From NCBI GenBank assembly GCA_946800325.1, contig OX326958.1, forward strand, positions 68,879,264 to 68,943,263: a DNA stretch of 64,000 nucleotides. Direction: 5' to 3'. The notes under the pieces were generated by a model. It did not search any database. It saw nothing but the letters and a program-made list of their open reading frames with translations, and had not been told where the DNA came from. Below, piece after piece: positions 12,608-23,631 of the stretch (positions within the stretch are counted from its first letter, which is position 1; every line of letters begins with the position of its first letter). The translations under genes were made by a program, and so were the position numbers. This stretch comes from Luzula sylvatica. Lineage: Eukaryota > Streptophyta > Magnoliopsida > Poales > Juncaceae.

Positions 12608-13832
12608 TACGGAATAAAAATTGAGTATTTTGCTTGTGTTACACTTCAATTTTAACATATTTTCAAAAAATATAGTAATTCAATTTTTCGAAGGTGTAAG
12701 ACTTCAATATTTGCATTTTTAAGAAATTTTTTAAAAAATTGAAATTTGTGTGTGTTAGTCTTCAATTACGGAGTAATTTGAGTACGGAATAAAAATTGAG
12801 TATTTTTCTTGTGTTACACTTCAATTATAACATATTTTTTAAAAATATCTTAATTCAATTTTTTTAAGGTGTTAGAATTCAATTTTTGTATTTTTCAGAA
12901 ATTTTTGAAAAAATTGAAATTTGTGTGTGTTAGTCTTCAATTACGGAGTAATTTGAGTACGGAATAAAAATTGAGTATTTTGCTTGTGTTACACTTCAAT
13001 TTTAACATATTTTCAAAAAATATAGTAATTCAATTTTTTGAAGGTGTTAGACTTAAATTTTTGCATTTTTAAGAAATTTTTTAAAAAATTGAAATTTGTG
13101 TGTGTTAGTCTTCAATTACAGAGTAATTTGAGTACGGAATAAAAATTGAGTATTTTTCTTGTGTTACACTTCAATTATAACATATTTTTTAAAAATATCT
13201 TAATTCAATTTTTTTAAGGTGTTAGACTTCAATTTTTGCATTTTTAAGAAATTTTTGAAAAAATTGAAATTTGTGTGTGTTAGTCTTCAATTACGGAGTA
13301 ATTTGAGTACGGAATAAAAATTGAGTATTTTGCTTGTGTTACACTTCAATTTTAACATATTTTTAAAAAATATCTTATTTCAATTTTGTGTAGGTATTAG
13401 ACTTCAGTTTTTGCATTTTTAAGAAATTTTATAAAAAATTGAAATTTGTGTGTGTTAGTCTTCAATTACGGAGTAATTTGAGTCCATAATAAAAATGGAG
13501 TACTTTGCTTGTGGTACACTTCAATTTTAACATATTTTTAAAAAATATCTTAATTCAATTTTTTTAAGGTGTTATACTTCGATTTTTGCATTTTTAAGAA
13601 ATTTTTTAAAAAATTGAAATTTGTGTGTGTTAGTCTTCAATCACGGAGTAATTTGAGTACGGAATAAAAATTGAGTATTTTGCTTGTGTTACACTTCTAT
13701 TTTAACATATTTTCAAAAAATATAGTAATTCAATTTTTCGAAGGTGTTAGACTTAAATTTTTGCATTTTTAAGAAATTTTTTAAAAAATTGAAATTTGTG
13801 TGTGTTAGTCTTCAATTACGTAGTAATTTGAG
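12608..13832 (+). repeat. 7-monomer segment, first copy of a 2975-bp-offset duplication
   Basis: Seven monomers share class order and markers with 15583-16806. These are GGTGTAAGACTTCAAT in the first monomer, a TTCATAAT/TCCATAAT head fused to GGAGTACTTTGCTTGTGGTA (13483 and 16457), and CTTCTATTTTAAC in the last. A one-base deletion in the second copy (AATTTTTCATTTTT near 16031) makes the later offset 2974. An isolated GAATTC site lies at 12875-12880. Confidence 0.72.
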
Positions 13833-15232
13833 TACGGAATAAAAATTGAGTATTTTTCTTGTGTTACACTTCAATTATAAAATATTTTTAAAAAATATCT
13901 TAATTCAATTTTTTTAAGGTGTTAGACTTCAATTTTTGCATTTTTAAGAAATTTTTGAAAAAATTGAAATTTGTGTGTGTTAGTCTTCAATTACGGAGTA
14001 ATTTGAGTACGGAATAAAAATTGAGTATTTTTCTTGTGTTACACTTCAATTATAACATATTTTTTAAAAATATCTTAATTCAATTTTTTTAAGGTGTAAG
14101 ACTTCAGTTTTTGCATTTTTAAGAAATTTTTGAAAAAATTGAAATTTGTGTGTGTTAGTCTTCAATTACGGAGTAATTTGAGTTCGTAATAAAAATGGAT
14201 TATTTTGCTTGTGTTACACTTCAATTTTGACATATTTTTAAAAAATATCTTAATTCAATTTTTGTAAGGTGTTATACTTCTATTTTTGCATTTTTAAGAA
14301 ATTTTTTAAAAAACTGAAATTTGTGTGTGTTAGTCTTCAATTACGGAGTAATTTGAGTACGGAATAAAAATTGAGTATTTTTCTTGTGTTACACTTCAAT
14401 TATAACATATTTTTTAAAAATATCTTAATTCAATTTTTTTAAGGTGTTAGACTTCAATTTTTGCATTTTTAAGAAATTTTTGAAAAATTTGAAATTTGTG
14501 TGTGTTAGTCTTCAATTACGGAGTAATTTGAGTACGGAATAAAAATTGAGTATTTTGCTTGTGTTACACTTCAATTTTAACATATTTTCAAAAAATATAG
14601 TAATTCAATTTTTCGAAGGTGTCAGACTTCAATTTTTGCATTTTTAAGAAAATTTTCAAAAAATTGACATTTTTGTGTCTTAGTCTTCAATTACGGAGAA
14701 ATTTGAGTACGGAATAAAAATGGAGTACTTTGCTTGTGGTACACTTCAATTTTTACATATTTTTAAAAAATATCTTAATTCAATTTTTTGAAGGTGCTAG
14801 ACTTCAGTTTTTGCATTTTTAAGAAATTTTTTAAAAAATTGAAATTTGTGTGTGTTAGTCTTCAATTACGGTGTAATTTGAGTACGGAATAAAAATTGAG
14901 TATTTTGCTTGTGTTATACTTCAATTTTAACATATTTTTAAAAAATATCTTAATTCAATTTTGTGTAGGTGTTAGACTTCAGTTTTTGCATTTTTAAGAA
15001 ATTTTATAAAAAATTGAAATTTGTGTGTGTTAGTCTTCAATTACGGAGTAATTTGAGTTCATAATAAAAATGGATTATTTTGCTTGTGTTACACTTCAAT
15101 TTTGACATATTTTTAAAAAATATCTTAATTCAATTTTTTTAAAGTGTTATACTACGATTTTTGCATTTTTAAGAAATTTTTTAAAATATTGAAATTTGTG
15201 TGTGTTAGTCTTAAATCACGGAGTAATTTGAG
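13658..15232 (+). repeat. 9-monomer segment, second copy of the 2800-bp-offset duplication
   Basis: This is the partner of 10858-12432. It differs at scattered positions, for example CTTCTATTTTAAC in its first monomer, which it shares instead with the monomer at 16632. It is therefore itself a mosaic. Confidence 0.72.
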
Positions 15233-15582
15233 TACGGAATAAAAATTGAGTATTTTGCTTGTGTTACACTTCAATTATAACATATTTTTTAAAAATATCT
15301 TAATTCAATTTTTTTAAGGTGTTAGACTTCAATTTTTGCATTTTTATGAAATTTTTGGAAAAATTGAAATTTGTGTGTGTTAGTCTTCAATTATGGAGTA
15401 ATTTGAGTACGGAATAAAAATTGAGTATTTTGCTTGTGTTACACTTCATTTTTGACATATTTTTAAAAAATATCTTAATTCAATTTTTTTAAGGTGCTAT
15501 ACTTTAATTTTTGCATTTTTAAGAAATTTTTTAAAAAATTGAAATTTGTTTGTGTTAGTCTTCAATTACGGAGTAATTTGAG

Positions 15583-16806
15583 TACGTAATAAAAATTGAG
15601 TATTTTGCTTGTGTTACACTTCAATTTTAACATATTTTCAAAAAATATAGTAATTCAATTTTTCGAAGGTGTAAGACTTCAATTTTTGCATTTTTAAGAA
15701 ATTTTTTAAAAAATTGAAATTTGTGTGTGTTAGTCTTCAATTACGGAGTAATTTGAGTGCGGAATAAAAATTGAGTATTTTTCTTGTGTTACACTTCAAT
15801 TATAACATATTTTTTAAAAATATCTTAATTCAATTTTTTTAAGGTGTTAGACTTCAATTTTTGCATTTTTAAGAAATTTTTGAAAAAATTGAAATTTGTG
15901 TGTGTTAGTCTTCAATTACGGAGTAATTTGAGTACGGAATAAAAATTGATTATTTTGCTTGTGTTACACTTCAATTTTAACATATTTTCAAAAAATATAG
16001 TAATTCAATTTTTCGAAGGTGTTAGACTTAAATTTTTCATTTTTAAGAAATTTTTTAAAAAATTGAAATTTGTGTGTGTTAGTCTTCAATTACGGAGTAA
16101 TTTGAGTACGGAATAAAAATTGAGTATTTTTCTTGTGTTACACTTCAATTATAACATATTTTTTAAAAATATCTTAATTCAATTTTTTTAAGGTGTTAGA
16201 CTTCAATTTTTGCATTTTTAAGAAATTTTTGAAAAAATTGAAATTTGTGTGTGTTAGTCTTCAATTACGGAGTAATTTGAGTACGGAATAAAAATTGAGT
16301 ATTTTGCTTGTGTTACACTTCAATTTTAACATATTTTTAAAAAATATCTTAATTCAATTTTGTGTAGGTGTTAGACTTCAGTTTTTGCATTTTTAAGAAA
16401 TTTTATAAAAAATTGAAATTTGTGTGTGTTAGTCTTCAATTACGGAGTAATTTGAGTTCATAATAAAAATGGAGTACTTTGCTTGTGGTACACTTCAATT
16501 TTAACATATTTTTAAAAAATATCTTAATTCAATTTTTTTAAGGTGTTATACTTCGATTTTTGCATTTTTAAGAAATTTTTTAAAAAATTGAAATTTGTGT
16601 GTGTTAGTCTTCAATCACGGAGTAATTTGAGTACGGAATAAAAATTGAGTATTTTGCTTGTGTTACACTTCTATTTTAACATATTTTCAAAAAATATAGT
16701 AATTCAATTTTTCGAAGGTGTTAGACTTAAATTTTTGCATTTTTAAGAAATTTTTTAAAAAATTGAAATTTGTGTGTGTTAGTCTTCAATTACGGAGTAA
16801 TTTGAG
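15583..16806 (+). repeat. 7-monomer segment, second copy of the 2975-bp-offset duplication
   Basis: This is the partner of 12608-13832 and is 1224 bp long. The pair parts at 13833/16807, where a TATTTTTC/TTATAAAAT monomer faces a TATTTTGC/TTATAACAT monomer. Confidence 0.72.
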
Positions 16807-17681
16807 TACGGAATAAAAATTGAGTATTTTGCTTGTGTTACACTTCAATTATAACATATTTTTTAAAAATATCTTAATTCAATTTTTTTAAGGTGTTAGA
16901 CTTCAATTTTTGTATTTTTATGAAATTTTTGAAAAAATTGAAATTTGTGTGTGTTAGTCTTCAATTACGGAGTAATTTGAGTACGGAATAAAAATTGAGT
17001 ATTTTGCTTGTATTACACTTCAATTTTAACATATTTTCAAAAAATATAGTAATTCAATTTTTCGAAGGTGTTAGACTTAAATTTTTGCATTTTTAAGAAA
17101 TTTTTTAAAAAATTGAAATTTGTGTGTGTTAGTCTTAAATTACGGAGTAATTTGAGTACGGAATAAAAATTGAGTATTTTGCTTGTGTTACACTTCAATT
17201 ATAACATATTTTTTAAAAATATCTTAATTCAATTTTTTTAAGGTGTTATACTTCAATTTTTGCATTTTTAAGAAATTTTTGAAAAAATTGAAATTTGTGT
17301 GTGTTAGTCTTCAATTACGGAGTAATTTGAGTACGGAATAAAAATAGAGTATTTTGCTTGTGTTACACTTCAATTTTAACATATTTTCAAAAAATATAGT
17401 AATTCAATTTTTCGAAGGTGTTAGACTTAAATTTTTGCATTTTTAAGAAATTTTTTAAAAAATTGAAATTTGTGTGTGTTAGTCTTCAATTACGGAGTAA
17501 TTTGAGTACGGAATAAAAATTGAGTATTTTGCTTGTGTTACACTTCAATTATAACATATTTTTTAAAAATATCTTAATTCAATTTTTTTAAGGTGTTAGA
17601 CTTCAATTTTTGCATTTTTATGAAATTTTTGGAAAAATTGAAATTTGTGTGTGTTAGTCTTCAATTACGGAGTAATTTGAG
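16632..17681 (+). repeat. Three copies of a 350-bp dimer (classes 4-5)
   Basis: Monomers starting at 16632, 16982 and 17332 are class 4 (TTTTCAAAAAATATAG, TTCGAAGG, ACTTAAATTTTT). Those starting at 16807, 17157 and 17507 are class 5 (TTATAACAT, TTTTTTTAAGG). The strict alternation is a local dimeric HOR. The same 4-5 alternation occurs at 526-1225 and 3504-4203. Confidence 0.82.
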
Positions 17682-18556
17682 TACGTAATAAAAATGGATT
17701 ATTTTGCTTGTGTTACACTTCAATTTTGACATATTTTTAAAAAATATCTTAATTCAATTTTTTTAAGGTGTTATACTTCGATTTTTGCATTTTTAAGAAA
17801 TTTTTTAAAAAATTGAAATTTGTGTGTGTTAGTCTTCAATCACGGAGTAATTTGAGTACGGAATAAAAATTGAGTATTTTGCTTGTGTTACACTTCAATT
17901 ATAACATATTTTTTAAAAATATCTTAATTCAATTTTTTTAAGGTGTTAGACTTCAATTTTTGCATTTTTATGAAATTTTTGAAAAAATTGAAATTTGTGT
18001 GTGTTAGTCTTCAATTACGGAGTAATTTGAGTACGGAATAAAAATTGAGTATTTTGCTTGTGTTACACTTCAATTATAACATATTTTTTAAAAATATCTT
18101 AATTCAATTTTTTTAAGGTGTTAGACTTCAATTTTTGCATTTTTATGAAATTTTTGGAAAAATTAAAATTTGTGTGTGTTAGTCTTCAATTACGGAGTAA
18201 TTTGAGTACGTAATAAAAATGGATTATTTTGCTTGTGTTACACTTCAATTTTGACATATTTTTAAAAAATATCTTAATTCAATTTTTTTAAGGTGTTATA
18301 CTTCGATTTTTGCATTTTTAAGAAATTTTTTAAAAAATTGAAATTTGTGTGTGTTAGTCTTCAATCACGGAGTAATTTGAGTACGGAATAAAAATTGAGT
18401 ATTTTGCTTGTGTTACACTTCAATTATAACATATTTTTTAAAAATATCTTAATTCAATTTTTTTAAGGTGTTAGACTTCAATTTTTGCATTTTTATGAAA
18501 TTTTTGAAAAAATTGAAATTTGTGTGTGTTAGTCTTCAATTACGGAGTAATTTGAG
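17507..18556 (+). repeat. Two copies of a 525-bp trimer
   Basis: Units 17507-18031 and 18032-18556 share the order class 5 with TATGAAATTTTTGG, then TACGTAATAAAAATGG, then class 5 with TATGAAATTTTTG. I noticed one substitution (AATTGAAATT against AATTAAAATT, near 18165). The first unit overlaps the last monomer of the 350-bp dimer run, so the two local expansions share a monomer. Confidence 0.85.
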
Positions 18557-19956
18557 TACGGACTAAAAAATGAGTATTTTGCTTGTGTTACACTTCAATT
18601 TTAACATATTTTTTAAAAATAACTTAATTCAATTTTTTGAAGGTGTAAGAATTCAGTTTTTGCATTTTTAAGAAATTTTTCAAAAAATTGAAATTTGTGT
18701 GTGTTAGTCTTCAATTACGGAGTAATTTGAGTTCGTAATAAAAATGGATTATTTTGCTTGTGTTACACTTCAATTTTGACATATTTTTAAAAAATATCTT
18801 AATTCAATTTTTTGAAGGTGTTATACTTCTATTTTTGCATTTTTAAGAAATTTTTTAAAAAATTGAAATTTGTGTGTGTTAGTCTTCAATTACGGGGTAA
18901 TTTGAGTACGGAATAAAAATCGAGTATTTTGCTTGTGTTACACTTCAATTATAACATATTTTTTAAAAATATCTTAATTCAATTTTTCGAAGGTGTTAGA
19001 CTTCAATTTTTGCATTTTTAAGAAATTTTTGAAAAAATTGAAATTTTTGTGTCTTAGTCTTCAATTACGGAGTAATTTGAGTACGGAATAAAAATGGAGT
19101 ACTTTGCTTGTGGTACACTTCAATTTTAACATATTTTTAAAAAATATCTTAATTCAATTTTTTGAAGGTGCTAGACTTCAGTTTTTGCATTTTTAAGAAA
19201 TTTTTTAAAAAATTGAAATTTGTTTGTGTTAGTCTTCAATTACGGAGTAATTTTAGTACGGAATAAAAATTGAGTATTTTGCTTGTGTTACACTTCAATT
19301 TTAACATATTTTTAAAAAATATCTTAATTCAATTTTGTGTAGGTGTTAGACTTCAGTTTTTGCATTTTTAAGAAATTTTATAAAAAATTGAAATTTGTGT
19401 GTGTTAGTCTTCAATTACGGAGTAATTTGAGTTCATAATAAAAATGGATTATTTTGCTTGTGTTACACTTCAATTTTGACATATTTTTAAAAAATATCTT
19501 AATTCAATTTTTCGAAGGTGTTAGACTTCAATTTTTGCATTTTTAAGAAATTTTCTAAAAAATTGAAATTTGTGTGTGTTAGTCTTCAATCACGGAGTAA
19601 TTTGAGTACGGAATAAAAATTGAGTATTTTGCTTGTGTTACACTTCAATTATAACATATTTTTTAAAAATATCTTAATTCAATTTTTTTAAGGTGTTAGA
19701 CTTCAGTTTTTGCATTTTTAAGAAATTTTTGAAAAAATTGAAATTTGTGTGTGTTAGTCTTCAATTACGGAGTAATTTGAGAACGGAATAAAAATTGAGT
19801 ATTTTGCTTGTGTTACACTTCAATTTAAACATATTTTCAAAAAATATAGTAATTTAATTTTTCGAAGGTGTTAGACTTCAATTTTTGCATTTTTAAGAAA
19901 TTTTTGAAAAAATTGAAATTTGTGTGTGTTAGTCTTCAATTACGGAGTAATTTGAG
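18557..19956 (+). repeat. 1400-bp 8-mer HOR, copy 1 of an apparently perfect tandem pair
   Basis: Eight monomers begin with class 2 (TACGGACTAAAAAATG). The unit carries rare private variants: GTAAGAATTCAG (GAATTC at 18649-18654), TTACGGGGTAA, AAAATCGAGTA, TTTTAGTACGG, GAGAACGGAATAAA, CAATTTAAACAT and AATTTAATTTTTCG. All recur exactly 1400 bp later. I saw no difference between the two copies. The first four monomers or so also match 22932 to about 23630, offset 4375 bp (25 monomers). Confidence 0.9.
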
Positions 19957-21356
19957 TACGGACTAAAAAATGAGTATTTTGCTTGTGTTACACTTCAATT
20001 TTAACATATTTTTTAAAAATAACTTAATTCAATTTTTTGAAGGTGTAAGAATTCAGTTTTTGCATTTTTAAGAAATTTTTCAAAAAATTGAAATTTGTGT
20101 GTGTTAGTCTTCAATTACGGAGTAATTTGAGTTCGTAATAAAAATGGATTATTTTGCTTGTGTTACACTTCAATTTTGACATATTTTTAAAAAATATCTT
20201 AATTCAATTTTTTGAAGGTGTTATACTTCTATTTTTGCATTTTTAAGAAATTTTTTAAAAAATTGAAATTTGTGTGTGTTAGTCTTCAATTACGGGGTAA
20301 TTTGAGTACGGAATAAAAATCGAGTATTTTGCTTGTGTTACACTTCAATTATAACATATTTTTTAAAAATATCTTAATTCAATTTTTCGAAGGTGTTAGA
20401 CTTCAATTTTTGCATTTTTAAGAAATTTTTGAAAAAATTGAAATTTTTGTGTCTTAGTCTTCAATTACGGAGTAATTTGAGTACGGAATAAAAATGGAGT
20501 ACTTTGCTTGTGGTACACTTCAATTTTAACATATTTTTAAAAAATATCTTAATTCAATTTTTTGAAGGTGCTAGACTTCAGTTTTTGCATTTTTAAGAAA
20601 TTTTTTAAAAAATTGAAATTTGTTTGTGTTAGTCTTCAATTACGGAGTAATTTTAGTACGGAATAAAAATTGAGTATTTTGCTTGTGTTACACTTCAATT
20701 TTAACATATTTTTAAAAAATATCTTAATTCAATTTTGTGTAGGTGTTAGACTTCAGTTTTTGCATTTTTAAGAAATTTTATAAAAAATTGAAATTTGTGT
20801 GTGTTAGTCTTCAATTACGGAGTAATTTGAGTTCATAATAAAAATGGATTATTTTGCTTGTGTTACACTTCAATTTTGACATATTTTTAAAAAATATCTT
20901 AATTCAATTTTTCGAAGGTGTTAGACTTCAATTTTTGCATTTTTAAGAAATTTTCTAAAAAATTGAAATTTGTGTGTGTTAGTCTTCAATCACGGAGTAA
21001 TTTGAGTACGGAATAAAAATTGAGTATTTTGCTTGTGTTACACTTCAATTATAACATATTTTTTAAAAATATCTTAATTCAATTTTTTTAAGGTGTTAGA
21101 CTTCAGTTTTTGCATTTTTAAGAAATTTTTGAAAAAATTGAAATTTGTGTGTGTTAGTCTTCAATTACGGAGTAATTTGAGAACGGAATAAAAATTGAGT
21201 ATTTTGCTTGTGTTACACTTCAATTTAAACATATTTTCAAAAAATATAGTAATTTAATTTTTCGAAGGTGTTAGACTTCAATTTTTGCATTTTTAAGAAA
21301 TTTTTGAAAAAATTGAAATTTGTGTGTGTTAGTCTTCAATTACGGAGTAATTTGAG
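19957..21356 (+). repeat. 1400-bp 8-mer HOR, copy 2
   Basis: This is the direct repeat of 18557-19956, with the GAATTC marker at 20049-20054. The pair ends at 21356, where a class 5-like monomer with GTAAGACTTCGG starts. Absence of visible differences over 1400 bp suggests either a very recent duplication or an assembly duplication. Confidence 0.9.
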
Positions 21357-22756
21357 TACGGAATAAAAATTGAGTATTTTTCTTGTGTTACACTTCAATT
21401 ATAACATATTTTTTAAAAATATCTTAATTCAATTTTTTTAAGGTGTAAGACTTCGGTTTTTGCATTTTTAAGAAATTTTTGAAAAAATTGAAATTTGTGT
21501 GTGTTAGTCTTCAATTACGGAGTAATTTGAGTTCGTAATAAAAATGGATTATTTTGCTTGTGTTACACTTCAATTTTGACATATTTTTAAAAAATATCTT
21601 AATTCAATTTTTGTAAGGTGTTATACTTCTATTTTTGCATTTTTAAGAAATTTTTTAAAAAATTGAAATTTGTGTGTGTTAGTCTTCAATTACGGAGTAA
21701 TTTGAGTACGGAATAAAAATTGAGTATTTTTCTTGTGTTACACTTCAATTATAACATATTTTTTAAAAATATCTTAATTCAATTTTTTAAGGTGTTATAC
21801 TTCAATTTTTGCATTTTTAAGAAATTTTTGAAAAAATTGAAATTTGTGTGTGTTAGTCTTCAATTACGGAGTAATTTGGGTACGGAATAAAAATTGAGTA
21901 TTTTGCTTGAGTTACACTTCAATTTTAACATATTTTTAAAAAATATCTTAATTCAATTTTTTGAAGGTGCTAGACTTCAGTTTTTGCATTTTAAAGAAAT
22001 TTTTTAAAAAATTGAAATTTGTGTGTGTTAGTCTTCAATTACGGTGTAATTTGAGTTCGGAATAAAAATTGAGTATTTTGCTTATGTTACACTTCAATTT
22101 TAACATATTTTTAAAAAATATCTTAATTCAATTTTGTGTAGGTGTTAGACTTCAGTTTTTGCATTTTTAAGAAATTTTATAAAAAATAGAAATTTGTGTG
22201 TGTTAGTCTTCAATTACGGAGTAATTTGAGTTCATAATAAAAATGGATTATTTTGATTGTGTTACACTTCAATTTTGACATATTTTTAAAAAATATCTTA
22301 ATTCAATTTTTTTAAGGTGTTATACTTCGATTTTTGCATTTTTAAGAAATTTTTTAAAAAATTGAAATTTGTGTGTGTTAGTCTTCAATCACGGAGTAAT
22401 TTGAGTACGGAATAAAAATTGAGTATTTTGCTTGTGTTACACTTCAATTATAACATATTTTTTAAAAATATCTTAATTCAATTTTTTTAAGGTGTTAGAC
22501 TTCAATTTTTGCATTTTTATGAAATTTTTGGAAAAATTGAAATTTGTGTGTGTTAGTCTTCAATTACGGAGTAATTTGCGTACGGAATAAAAATTGAGTA
22601 TTTTGCTTGTGTTACACTTCAATTTTAACATATTTTTAAAAAATATCTTAATTCAATTTTTTGAAGGTGTTACACTTCTGTTTTTTGCATTTTTAGGAAA
22701 TTTTTCAAAAAAATGAAATTTGTGTGTGTTAGTCTTCAATTACGGAGTAATTTGAG
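21357..22756 (+). repeat. 8-monomer segment matching 6305-7705
   Basis: The class order is the same as at 6305-7705: a GTAAGACTTC monomer, then TTCGTAATAAAAATGG with TTTTTGTAAGG, class 5, a TTGGGTACGG monomer with GGTGCTAG, GTGTAGG, TTCATAATAAAAATGG, class 5, and class 6. Both segments are followed by class 1 (7706 and 22757). The copies differ at several bases, so this is an older long-range duplication or a conserved HOR order. Confidence 0.75.
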
Positions 22757-23631
22757 TACGGAATGAAAATTGAGTATTTTCCTTATGTTACACTTCAATT
22801 ATAGAATAGTTTTTAAAAATATCTTAATTCAATTTTTTTAAGCTGTTAGACTTCGGTTTTTGCATTTTTAAGAAATTTTTGAAAAAATTGAAATTTGTGT
22901 GTGTTAGTCTTCAATTACGGAGTAATTTGAGTACGGACTAAAAAATGAGTATTTTGCTTGTGTTACACTTCAATTTTAACATATTTTTTAAAAATAACTT
23001 AATTCAATTTTTTGAAGGTGTAAGAATTCAGTTTTTGCATTTTTAAGAAATTTTTCAAAAAATTGAAATTTGTGTGTGTTAGTCTTCAATTACGGAGTAA
23101 TTTGAGTTCGTAATAAAAATGGATTATTTTGCTTGTGTTACACTTCAATTTTGACATATTTTTAAAAAATATCTTAATTCAATTTTTTGAAGGTGTTATA
23201 CTTCTATTTTTGCATTTTTAAGAAATTTTTTAAAAAATTGAAATTTGTGTGTGTTAGTCTTCAATTACGGGGTAATTTGAGTACGGAATAAAAATCGAGT
23301 ACTTTGCTTGTGTTACACTTCAATTATAACATATTTTTTAAAAATATCTTAATTCAATTTTTCGAAGGTGTTAGACTTCAATTTTTGCATTTTTAAGAAA
23401 TTTTTGAAAAAATTGAAATTTTTGTGTCTTAGTCTTCAATTACGGAGTAATTTGAGTACGGAATAAAAATGGAGTACTTTGCTTGTGGTACACTTCAATT
23501 TTAACATATTTTTAAAAAATATCTTAATTCAATTTTTTGAAGGTGCTAGACTTCAGTTTTTGCATTTTTAAGAAATTTTTTAAAAAATTGAAATTTGTGT
23601 GTGTTAGTCTTCAATTACGGAGTAATTTGAG
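22757..23631 (+). repeat. Class 1 monomer followed by a partial third copy of the 1400-bp HOR
   Basis: Class 1 starts at 22757. From 22932 the sequence repeats the start of the 18557 unit, including GTAAGAATTCAG (GAATTC at 23024-23029), TTACGGGGTAA and AAAATCGAGTA. Here it reads CGAGTACTTTGC instead of CGAGTATTTTGC. The match fades by about 23630, where the 2102-bp unit begins. Confidence 0.78.

Larger units (their letters stand above)
10158..22756 (+). repeat. 72-monomer stretch with a single class 1 monomer at its start
   Basis: After the class 1 monomer at 10158 the next one starts at 22757, 12,599 bp later, which is 72 monomers. Elsewhere the spacing is usually 2 to 16 monomers. The stretch is a mosaic of other classes with several internal duplications, listed separately: 10858-12432 with 13658-15232, 12608-13832 with 15583-16806, 16632-17681, 17507-18556 and 18557-21356. 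Class 6 monomers are also scarce here. No unique sequence was seen. Confidence 0.8.
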
